From Acidobacteriaceae bacterium (GTDB lineage: Bacteria; Acidobacteriota; Terriglobia; Terriglobales; Acidobacteriaceae): DNA of 23,282 nt. Location of the stretch: NCBI GenBank assembly GCA_030039895.1, contig JASHUR010000055.1:1-23282 (forward strand). Reading direction: 5' to 3'. Positions 14,696 through 21,119 of this stretch are shown in pieces (positions within the stretch are counted from its first letter, which is position 1; the number at the start of each line of letters is the position of its first letter). Under the pieces are notes generated by a model. It did not search any database. It was not told the DNA's origin and saw nothing but the letters and a program-made list of their open reading frames with translations. The position numbers and the translations under genes were made by a program.

Positions 14696-15040
14696 GTCTG
14701 TTTACGGCTTTCATAGCGCATAAGTTACACGCCTACAATTGCGGCATCTTAACGGGAGTTGAGCAAGTATGCAACCTCTCTTTCCCGAATGCGCAGCAAT
14801 TCCCCCTAAGGCGGTTCCCAAAGTCACTTTCCAGCCCTCCGCGAGCTCCATCTTTGACTCATCTTTACGCTAACTCTGAGATGTTTTTGCCCTTATCTTG
14901 GGTGTATAACGCCTGCCTCAGAGCCCAATAAGATTCACCCCTCCACTAAAATCAATCCGTAGGCTCGAAAAGCAGTCCGCGCCATCAATTCCGGCGCTCC
15001 CATTCATCGAAAACCACTTTCCCAACGAGGATCCGTATCC
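14696..15040. other. Divergent intergenic region between aroDE and the M3 peptidase gene
   Basis: This 345-bp gap must hold promoters for both flanking genes. A TACAAT hexamer (14734-14739, plus strand) precedes a possible 34-codon ORF. CTCTGAG (14874-14880) and CTCAGAG (14917-14923) form a spaced inverted repeat just after that ORF's stop. No established regulatory motif is recognised. Confidence 0.4.
14769..14873 (+). CDS. Possible small protein of 34 residues
   Basis: ATG 14769 opens a frame of 34 codons ending TAA at 14871-14873. The peptide begins MQPLFPECAAIPPKAVPK and ends SSIFDSSLR. A GGGAG lies about 13 bases upstream and a TACAAT -10-like hexamer (14734-14739) about 30 bases upstream. 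There is no signal peptide or membrane segment. It could be a genuine small gene, a leader peptide for the M3 peptidase transcript, or chance. Confidence 0.25.
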   Translation: MQPLFPECAAIPPKAVPKVTFQPSASSIFDSSLR

Positions 15041-17038
15041 GTGACTGAAACCCCGATTCATCCCTGGAACACGCCCCAAAGCACATCCAGTAGTGCCTCC
15101 ACCGGCCTCACTCCGGAAGCCCTCGAAGCCTGGGTCAACGCACGCCTCGACCTTCACCATCAAGCCCTCAACCGGGTCCTCGCTGAAACCGATTCGCGCA
15201 CGCCCGGCAACACCCTCCGCCCTTACGACGACGCCATCTTCGAGCTCGCCGCCTCCAGCTCCCTCATCGGCCTGCTCAACAGCGTCCACCCCGACAAGGC
15301 CGTCCGCGACGCCGCCCAGGCCCAGGCCCAGAAGATCTCCCAGGTCGTCGTCGAGCTGGCCCTCAATCGCCCCGTCTACGACGCCCTCAGTGCCATCGAC
15401 GCCGCCGCCGCCGACCCCGCCACGCGCCACTACCTCGACCGCACCCTCCTCCAGTACCGCCTCGCCGGAGTCGACAAGGACGAGCCCACCCGCGCCCGCC
15501 TCAAAGAGCTGCAGGACAAGGCCACCCTCCTCGCGCTCACCTTCAGCCGCAATGTGCAGGAGGGCGGCAATACCGTCACTATCGACAACCCCTCCGAACT
15601 CGACGGCCTCCCGCCCGACTTTCTCAATGCGCACCAGCCCGCTCCCGACGGCAAAATCACCCTCACCACCGACTTCCCCGACTACCTCCCGGTCATGACG
15701 TTCGCGCGCTCCCACAACCTGCGCCGCCGCATGTTTCTCGCCTACAACACCCGCGCCTTCCCGCAAAACAAGCAGGTCCTCGTCGATCTCCTCGCCATCC
15801 GCAAGGAAATCGCCAACCTGCTCGGCTTCTCCAACTGGGCCAACCTCGCTACCGCCGATCAGATGATGGAGTCCGCGGCCAACATGCAGGCCTTCCTCGA
15901 CGAGTTGGACTCCGCCTCCCGCGACGGAGCCGAAAAAGAGTACGCCCGGCTCCTCAGCTTCTCCGGCCAATCGCAAATTGACGCCTGCAGCCGTGGCTTC
16001 TGGCTCGAGCAGTTCCGCCGCTCCGCCTTCGACTTCGATTCCCAATCCGTCCGCCCTTACTTCCCTTACGACCGCGTCCAGCAGGGAGTCCTCGCCACCG
16101 CCGCGCGCCTCTTTCAGGTTGAATTCCACCCCGCGCCCGACGCTTCCACCTGGCACCCCGACGTCGCCGCCTTCGACGTCTTCGACCACGGCACGCACTC
16201 CGGCCGCTTCTACCTCGACATGCATCCGCGCGAAGGCAAGGACAAGTGGTTCTCCGCTCACCCGCTCATTCCCGGCATCGCAGACCACCCCTCAGGCACG
16301 CGCATCCCCGAGGCCGCCCTCATCTGCAATTTCCCCGGCGGCAAACCCGGAGACCCCGGCCTCATGCAGCACTCCGATGTCGTCACCTTCTTCCATGAGT
16401 TCGGCCATCTCATGCATGCGCTTCTCGGAGGCCGCCAGCGTTGGGCCGGCATCAGCGGCATCGCCACCGAAGGTGACTTCGTCGAAGTCCCCTCGCAAAT
16501 GCTTGAGGAATTCTTCCGCGACCCCGCCCTGCTTGCCACCTTCGCCCATCACTACGAAACCGGCGAGCCCATCCCCGCCGAGCTGGTCCACAAAATGAAC
16601 CGCGCTGCCGCCTTCGGACGCGCCGACGGCGTCCGCACCCAGCTCTACTACACGACCTGCTCCCTCAAGACCCACACCGAAGACCCCGCCGCGCTCGACC
16701 TCGACCAGCTCTTTCACTCCCTCTACACCCGCTTCCTTCCTTATCAATGGATCGAGGGCAACCGCATGTACGCGGCCTTCACCCACCTCGTCGGATATTC
16801 CTCCAACTACTACACCTACATGTACGACAAGGTGATCGCCCTCGACTTCTTCGCCCAATTCTCCAGATCCAATCTCCTCGACGACCCCATCGCCATGAAG
16901 TACCGCCGCACTGTCCTCGAACCCGGAGGCTCCCTCCCCGGCAAGGACATCGTCTACCACTTCCTCGGCCGCTCCCAATCCACCAACGCCTTCGCCAACT
17001 GGATGAACGAGCAGTTCCAACCGCCCTCGACCATCTAG
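15041..17038 (+). CDS. M3-family zinc oligopeptidase (thimet oligopeptidase/dipeptidyl carboxypeptidase-like)
   Basis: This 665-residue, mostly helical metallopeptidase has the zinc-binding HEFGH at residues 452-456 (FFHEFGHLMHALLGG) and a third ligand expected in the downstream GDFVEVPSQMLEEF segment. The tail region with YSSNYYTYMYDKV is also characteristic of the M3 family. The length matches oligopeptidase A and Dcp, which degrade short peptides, including cleaved signal peptides. No signal peptide is visible, so it is probably cytoplasmic. The start is a GTG at 15041 with GAGG about 11 bases upstream. The gene ends 51 bases before the antitoxin start with no terminator in between. Confidence 0.93.
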   Translation: MTETPIHPWNTPQSTSSSASTGLTPEALEAWVNARLDLHHQALNRVLAETDSRTPGNTLRPYDDAIFELAASSSLIGLLNSVHPDKAVRDAAQAQAQKISQVVVELALNRPVYDALSAIDAAAADPATRHYLDRTLLQYRLAGVDKDEPTRARLKELQDKATLLALTFSRNVQEGGNTVTIDNPSELDGLPPDFLNAHQPAPDGKITLTTDFPDYLPVMTFARSHNLRRRMFLAYNTRAFPQNKQVLVDLLAIRKEIANLLGFSNWANLATADQMMESAANMQAFLDELDSASRDGAEKEYARLLSFSGQSQIDACSRGFWLEQFRRSAFDFDSQSVRPYFPYDRVQQGVLATAARLFQVEFHPAPDASTWHPDVAAFDVFDHGTHSGRFYLDMHPREGKDKWFSAHPLIPGIADHPSGTRIPEAALICNFPGGKPGDPGLMQHSDVVTFFHEFGHLMHALLGGRQRWAGISGIATEGDFVEVPSQMLEEFFRDPALLATFAHHYETGEPIPAELVHKMNRAAAFGRADGVRTQLYYTTCSLKTHTEDPAALDLDQLFHSLYTRFLPYQWIEGNRMYAAFTHLVGYSSNYYTYMYDKVIALDFFAQFSRSNLLDDPIAMKYRRTVLEPGGSLPGKDIVYHFLGRSQSTNAFANWMNEQFQPPSTI

Positions 17039-17043
17039 CCTCG

Positions 17044-17074
17044 ACTTAGCCAAGTAGTATAAACTTGGCTAAGT
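17044..17074. promoter_or_regulatory. Inverted-repeat operator of the toxin-antitoxin operon
   Basis: ACTTAGCCAAG (17044-17054) and CTTGGCTAAGT (17064-17074) are perfect 11-bp inverted arms around a 9-bp AT-rich spacer (TAGTATAAA). A third, partly matching half-site (TTTGGCCATG, 7 of 10 bases) begins at 17083. The three half-sites therefore start every 19 bases (17045, 17064, 17083). This is the expected binding region for the Phd-type antitoxin and toxin complex. Confidence 0.75.
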
Positions 17075-17083
17075 TGCTATAAT
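17075..17083 (+). promoter_or_regulatory. Extended -10 promoter giving an apparently leaderless antitoxin mRNA
   Basis: TGC-TATAAT is a perfect extended -10 element with consensus TATAAT at 17078-17083. No good -35 is present, as is usual for extended -10 promoters. The expected transcription start about 7 bases downstream coincides with the A of the antitoxin ATG (17090), and no Shine-Dalgarno is present there. Confidence 0.6.
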
Positions 17084-17089
17084 TTGGCC

Positions 17090-17392
17090 ATGAAATCCGT
17101 CAAGATCGGCGAGCTGAAAAACAAACTCAGCGGATACCTCCGTGAAGTCCGCCGAGGCGAAGAGATCCTCATCCAGGACCGAGATATTCCCGTCGCCAAA
17201 ATCATCCCCTACGTCCCCGACAGCATTGAGGAGCAGCACCGCATCCTCATCGCCACCGGCCAGATGACCCCGCCTAAATCCACCGAACCCCGCGAGGAAT
17301 TTCTGAAGCGCTTCCGCTCTCGGCCTGCTCCCAAAATCCCTGGCCGTCTAGCCATCCAGGCAATCCTTGATGAGCGTGAGGAAGGCTATTGA
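17090..17392 (+). CDS. Phd/YefM-type antitoxin
   Basis: This 100-residue protein opens MKSVKIGELKNKLSGYLREVRRGEEILIQDRDIPVAKIIPY. That is the classical Phd/YefM fold: an N-terminal DNA-binding part in which a strand, a helix and a hairpin end in the PVAKI strand. The charged C-terminal half should wrap and inhibit the toxin. It is the first gene of a type II toxin-antitoxin operon and should autorepress through the palindrome just upstream. ATG 17090 was chosen over the in-frame TTG at 17084 because it fits the family N-terminus; neither has a Shine-Dalgarno sequence. The stop TGA overlaps the toxin TTG. Confidence 0.9.
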   Translation: MKSVKIGELKNKLSGYLREVRRGEEILIQDRDIPVAKIIPYVPDSIEEQHRILIATGQMTPPKSTEPREEFLKRFRSRPAPKIPGRLAIQAILDEREEGY

Positions 17393-17832
17393 GCACCGAA
17401 ACAGGCCTGGAAGCCTTTTGGGATAGTAGCGCGCTCGCTCCGCTCTGCATTGACCTTCAGGCAAATCCGCACACAGACCGCCTATTTCAGGAGTATGAGA
17501 TCGTCGTCTGGTGGACAGCGGATATTGAAGTTCTCAGTGCGCTCGCTCGCCTTCAGCGTATGGGGCAGATCACACCTCAGGACAGCATGGACGGAATTGT
17601 TCAACTCAACGATCTCAAGAAACGCTGGAAAGAAATCGAACCCTCCTCATCTCTCCGTGATCTCGCCGCGGAATTCCCCGCACGCTTCGGCCTCCGCGCC
17701 GCCGACTCGCTCCAGCTCGCAGCCGCCTCCATCTGGACCATGCACCGTCCCGCCAACCGTCCCTTTCTCTCTGGCGATCAACGCCTGCTCCATGCTGCCG
17801 CGTCTCTCGGCTTCCGCACTATCGCCGTCTAA
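17389..17832 (+). CDS. PIN-domain ribonuclease toxin (VapC-like)
   Basis: This 147-residue protein keeps the acidic residues of a PIN-domain RNase: Asp12 (FWDSSAL), Glu47 (ADIEVLSAL), Asp106 (RAADSLQLAAA) and Asp130 (SGDQRLL). They coordinate magnesium for cleavage of RNA, in characterised VapCs often tRNA or rRNA. All four are present, so it should be active. The start is a TTG at 17389 that overlaps the antitoxin stop as TTGA and has a strong GAGGAAGG about 6 bases upstream. This gives coupled translation with a start codon that is usually weak. Pairing of a PIN toxin with a Phd-type antitoxin is common. Confidence 0.9.
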   Translation: MSTETGLEAFWDSSALAPLCIDLQANPHTDRLFQEYEIVVWWTADIEVLSALARLQRMGQITPQDSMDGIVQLNDLKKRWKEIEPSSSLRDLAAEFPARFGLRAADSLQLAAASIWTMHRPANRPFLSGDQRLLHAAASLGFRTIAV

Positions 17833-17887
17833 CCAGAAGAGCCTCCGCACAGGTATATTTCTTTCAAGGAAGCTTCTTAGGAGCCCT

Positions 17888-18784
17888 ATGCTGGTCCACC
17901 GCTCTCGTCATCTTTCCCTGATCGCCGTTGCTGCGCTTGCTCTTTCCGCTCCCTCACTCCGCGCGCAAACACTCACCGTTCCCACGCAAACTGCGAAGAA
18001 ACCGTCCGCTACGCCCGCTGCGCCGCCGCCCAATCCAGATGCAGGCATCAACCAGCAGGCCGCAGCCAAGGTCATCGCCGATCTTGAGACCCACGACTTC
18101 GCCGCTGCTCTTACCGGAGCCAAAGCCATCGTCGCCGACAATCCTGACAGTCCCAAGGCCAACAAGCTCGTCGGAGTCGTCCTGCTCGACCAGCACAATG
18201 CCGCTGACGCGCTTCCCTACTTTCAAATCGCGCTCCGGCTCTCACCCGACGATCCAACCGTTAACGCGCTTCTGCTCCAGGCTTACGCCGAGTCGGGAGA
18301 CAAGGTCCACCGCGACCAGCAGGTCGCCATCCTGCGCCGCTATCACGACGACGGCCAGCATCCTGTCTTTGCCCAGATCCCCAGCTTCCTCATCGAGACC
18401 ATCCCTGTAGGCGACAAAACCGTTCAGGCCGCCGAGTTCTACACGCCCTCCGGCCAGTTCCACTTTTACTATCGCTTCAATATCTTCGACGCCACCGGGC
18501 ACATGCAGAGCTTCATTGCCCTCGAGTCCGACGACTCTGACCAGCCGCTCTTCACCAAGCAGTATCCCAAGCTGGCCGCAGCCGGTCAGCGACGCTTCTC
18601 TCTCGACGGATACTCCCGCGCCGCCGACGGCAAGGTCGCCCAGTCTCTCTACATGTTCTTCAACGGCAAACCCAGCTACGACGACGTCCGCAATCTTGTC
18701 GTCAAGCTCGTGCAGGAAGGCAAGGAGCCTGTCTCCGTGCCAGCGCCCTCGTCCGCGTCGACATCAGCGCCAACAGGTAAATAA
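17888..18784 (+). CDS. Secreted TPR-repeat protein of unknown function
   Basis: This 298-residue protein has a signal peptide (MLVHRSRHLSLIAVAALALSAPSLRAQ, cleavage near residue 26) and a Pro/Ala/Lys linker. TPR-like helices follow at ~50-150 (LETHDFAAALTGAKAIVADNPDSPKAN, then LLDQHNAADALPYFQIALRLSPDD). The C-terminal region (~165-270) looks beta-rich, with a FYTPSGQFHFYYRFNIFDATG motif, and ends in a Ser/Ala/Pro-rich tail. I do not recognise that region as a named domain. AGGAG lies 6 bases before ATG 17888. The open frame extends far upstream through the toxin gene but is not coding there. It is convergent with the PL5 gene, 24 bases apart. Confidence 0.82.
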   Translation: MLVHRSRHLSLIAVAALALSAPSLRAQTLTVPTQTAKKPSATPAAPPPNPDAGINQQAAAKVIADLETHDFAAALTGAKAIVADNPDSPKANKLVGVVLLDQHNAADALPYFQIALRLSPDDPTVNALLLQAYAESGDKVHRDQQVAILRRYHDDGQHPVFAQIPSFLIETIPVGDKTVQAAEFYTPSGQFHFYYRFNIFDATGHMQSFIALESDDSDQPLFTKQYPKLAAAGQRRFSLDGYSRAADGKVAQSLYMFFNGKPSYDDVRNLVVKLVQEGKEPVSVPAPSSASTSAPTGK

Positions 18785-18808
18785 TAATGCTGGCGTCTTA
18801 GCCCGCAC

Positions 18809-19888
18809 TCATTCCGGCGGCAGCCCGCCCCATTGCCAGAAGCCCGTCCACTGAGCCTGTGTCAGCATCGCCGCAAGCGCCGCGCTCGGCTTCGCCTTCG
18901 GGAAGCGCTTCACATATGGAACCGCCCACCCAATATCCAATCCGTTATACGGTCGCGAATAGACTTGCGCCGCGCCAGCCCGTTTTGCAATCGCCTCCGG
19001 ATCATCCAGCACAGCCGTGCTGAATGCCACCAAACGGTGAATGGCCCTGTCATCTTCGGCGTATAAATTCATTCCATTCGCTTCGCCAAACTCTGCCAAC
19101 ATAATCAGTGGCCCTAGCGCGTAAAGGTGATAGTGCATCGCCCTCTGTCCACGCGCCATCTCAGCCGCCAGCGTTCCATCTGGCTCAATCGCATCCGCGC
19201 CCATGCGATACGCGTCCATTCCCCATGCAAAGTCCCGTCTGTTGTTGTTCGCCACGCCGTCCGCCGCAACCGCCAGCCCCGCCCAGTACATGTGATTGTT
19301 ATAGGCATCGCTGCCCGGGTACTCCCTTTGCATAGAGAAATACGCAACCACCCGTTCCGCCACCAAATGGAACCATTTCTGAATTTCTTCGTCTTGCTCC
19401 GCCGTGCCCACGCCGCTGTCGCGCACCTTCAAGTACGCAATCGCTGTCCCGCTCAGCATCCAGTTCTGGATGTAAACGCCATTCAGCTTCGGCATTTTAC
19501 CGTCCCACGCGTCCGCTTTCGCAGCCGCATCCAACAGCGAATAAACGCACTCCGCGGCTGCACGGCTGCCGCTTGTTCTGTATGCATCCGCTGCCTTCGA
19601 CGCGTACTGCCCTAGATGTGTCGGCCCCGAGGAGACAGCATTGAACTCTGCCAGCTTCTTCGGGTCGATGATCGAATATTTCTTGTCCGTGTAATAGCCA
19701 TCCAGATCCATCGTCCGCGCAAACTTTGGCGCAGCCGGACAAGTGTATGTCGCGTCCGTCATCTTCACCGTTTCACCATTCCACGGCGACCGCAACCGCT
19801 GCGCAGGAGCACATATCGCCACCAGAGCAGCAACTCCAGTAATCAGACACCATCTGCGGAAACTCATCTCCATGCTTTGTTCGCTCAT
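18809..19888 (-). CDS. PL5-family alginate lyase-like protein, second of a tandem pair
   Basis: This 359-residue protein has a hydrophobic export signal at ~8-28 ending APAQ. It resembles PL5 alginate lyase (AlgL), an alpha-toroid enzyme that cleaves mannuronate-rich alginate by beta-elimination. Catalytic-type residues are visible: Asn198-His199 in NNHMYWAG, and an arginine/tyrosine block RGQRAMHYHLY (246-256), equivalent to the Arg and Tyr of AlgL. NWMLSGTAIAYLKVRDSGVG is also shared with its neighbour. The ATG at 19888 overlaps the upstream gene's TGA as ATGA, so translation is coupled. A later ATG (19867) would shorten the signal. The true substrate could be another uronic-acid polymer such as glucuronan, which some PL5 enzymes cleave. 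Confidence 0.85.
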   Translation of the reverse strand: MSEQSMEMSFRRWCLITGVAALVAICAPAQRLRSPWNGETVKMTDATYTCPAAPKFARTMDLDGYYTDKKYSIIDPKKLAEFNAVSSGPTHLGQYASKAADAYRTSGSRAAAECVYSLLDAAAKADAWDGKMPKLNGVYIQNWMLSGTAIAYLKVRDSGVGTAEQDEEIQKWFHLVAERVVAYFSMQREYPGSDAYNNHMYWAGLAVAADGVANNNRRDFAWGMDAYRMGADAIEPDGTLAAEMARGQRAMHYHLYALGPLIMLAEFGEANGMNLYAEDDRAIHRLVAFSTAVLDDPEAIAKRAGAAQVYSRPYNGLDIGWAVPYVKRFPKAKPSAALAAMLTQAQWTGFWQWGGLPPE

Positions 19889-20958
19889 CCCGGCGGCAGC
19901 CCGCCCCATTGCCAGAATCGTGTTGATGAAGACTGCGCAATCCACTCTGAAAGCTGCGCATTGGGGAAGCGCTTCACATAAGGAGCCGCCCACCCGATCA
20001 CCGCGCCTGAAATCTTCGCCGGAACCACCTGTCGAACACCCGTTCGCTTTTCAAGAATCGATGGGTCTTTGAGCGCGGCAACATCAAAATTCACCAGCCG
20101 GTGAATCGCGCCTTTTTTCTCTCCGTAGGTATCAATGCCGTTCGCCTCGCCAAGCTCCGCCAATATCACCAGCGGGGCCGCCGCATAGAGCTGGTAATGC
20201 AGCGCGCGCTCACCGCGGTTCATCTCCAGTGGCAGCGACCCGTCCGGTTCAATCGAATCCACCCCCAGCGAATACCCTGCCATCCCCCACTCAAATGCGT
20301 TCTTGTTATTGTCTGCAATGCCTTCTGCTGCAACCGCCAGCCCCGCCCAGTAGATATGGTTGTTCCACGCATCGCTGTTGGGATGGAAATGCTTTTTGTC
20401 AAAGTAGTCGCGCACCTGCGTCGCTACCACGCGAAACCATTTCTGAATATCCGCCGTCTGCGCCGCCGTGCCCACGCCGCTGTCGCGCACCTTCAAATAC
20501 GGAATTGCCGTCCCGCTCAGCATCCAGTTCTGGTCATATACGCCCTGGTTGTGCGGCATCGTGCCCGCCCATGCGCCGGCCTTGGCCGCTGCGTCCAGCA
20601 GCGAATACACGCATGCCGCCGCGGAGCGGCTGCCGGTTTTTAAATAATCATCCGCCGCGCGCGAAACATCATCTGAAAGGCCCTCCGGCCCCGCTTCGAG
20701 CCGGTCATAGATCGCCTTTCGCACCGGATCGATGACCGAGTGGTGCGCGTCAATGTAATACCCCTCCGCATTGAATGTTTTTACAAACGCGGGTGGCGCC
20801 GGGCACCGCCACGGCGCGTCGGTTGCCTGAATTGATAAACTGTCCCACGGAGAGCGCAGTGGTTGCGGCACTTTGCTGCGTCCATAGCAGTGTGACGGCA
20901 AGGCGCTCAGCGCCAACAATCCTCCGGCAATCAGAAAAAGGCCTCTGCGAAATCTCAT
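19885..20958 (-). CDS. PL5-family alginate lyase-like protein, first of a tandem pair
   Basis: This 357-residue exported protein has a signal peptide at 1-25 (LFLIAGGLLALSALPSHCYG). It has the same PL5 architecture as its downstream paralogue, with NNHIYWAG (Asn200-His201), RGERALHYQLY (248-258) and QNWMLSGTAIPYLKVRDSGVG, and the same ending FWQWGGLPP. The two copies clearly arose by tandem duplication but have diverged elsewhere, so they may differ in chain-end or monomer preference. AGGA lies about 8 bases before ATG 20958. It is divergent from the GH3 gene, and a LacI-type palindrome sits about 56 bases upstream of its start. Confidence 0.87.
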   Translation of the reverse strand: MRFRRGLFLIAGGLLALSALPSHCYGRSKVPQPLRSPWDSLSIQATDAPWRCPAPPAFVKTFNAEGYYIDAHHSVIDPVRKAIYDRLEAGPEGLSDDVSRAADDYLKTGSRSAAACVYSLLDAAAKAGAWAGTMPHNQGVYDQNWMLSGTAIPYLKVRDSGVGTAAQTADIQKWFRVVATQVRDYFDKKHFHPNSDAWNNHIYWAGLAVAAEGIADNNKNAFEWGMAGYSLGVDSIEPDGSLPLEMNRGERALHYQLYAAAPLVILAELGEANGIDTYGEKKGAIHRLVNFDVAALKDPSILEKRTGVRQVVPAKISGAVIGWAAPYVKRFPNAQLSEWIAQSSSTRFWQWGGLPPG

Positions 20959-21013
20959 TCCAGAATCCTACTCTCATCCCGATCACCCTTGGCCTTGCCT
21001 TTCCCGGTTCTTC

Positions 21014-21029
21014 AGTCAAACGTTTGACT
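21014..21029. promoter_or_regulatory. LacI-family-type operator
   Basis: AGTCAAACGTTTGACT is a perfect 16-bp palindrome with the central CG and AAACGTTT core typical of LacI/GalR-family operators. It sits in the 161-bp gap between the PL5 pair (-) and the GH3 gene (+) and overlaps a TTGACT that can act as the GH3 -35. A bound repressor could control both transcripts. No LacI-family gene is in the window. Confidence 0.7.
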
Positions 21030-21053
21030 ACTGCATCATCCGCGTCTTACCAT
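21024..21053 (+). promoter_or_regulatory. Candidate promoter of the GH3 gene
   Basis: TTGACT (21024-21029) is followed after 18 bases by TACCAT (21048-21053), a 4 of 6 match to the -10 consensus. The -35 is embedded in the right half of the palindrome, which is a standard repression geometry. The minus-strand mirror TTGACT has no convincing -10 at 16-19 bases. Confidence 0.4.
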
Positions 21054-21119
21054 TGCTTCGGTTGTTGAGCGGCCTGCCGTCTGCCCGCCTCAATCTTCTT
21101 TAGGAGAAAGCCCTACGCA

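Noticed and set aside
14918..16288. Minus-strand open frame of 456 codons antisense to the M3 peptidase gene
   Set aside because: Its Gly/Val/Glu-rich translation is the typical shadow of a GC-rich gene. It covers the conserved M3 coding region on the other strand and shows no domain or ribosome binding site.
17450..17887. N-terminal extension of the TPR protein frame through the toxin gene
   Set aside because: It overlaps the PIN toxin in another frame. The ATG at 17888 has an AGGAG and begins a clear signal peptide.
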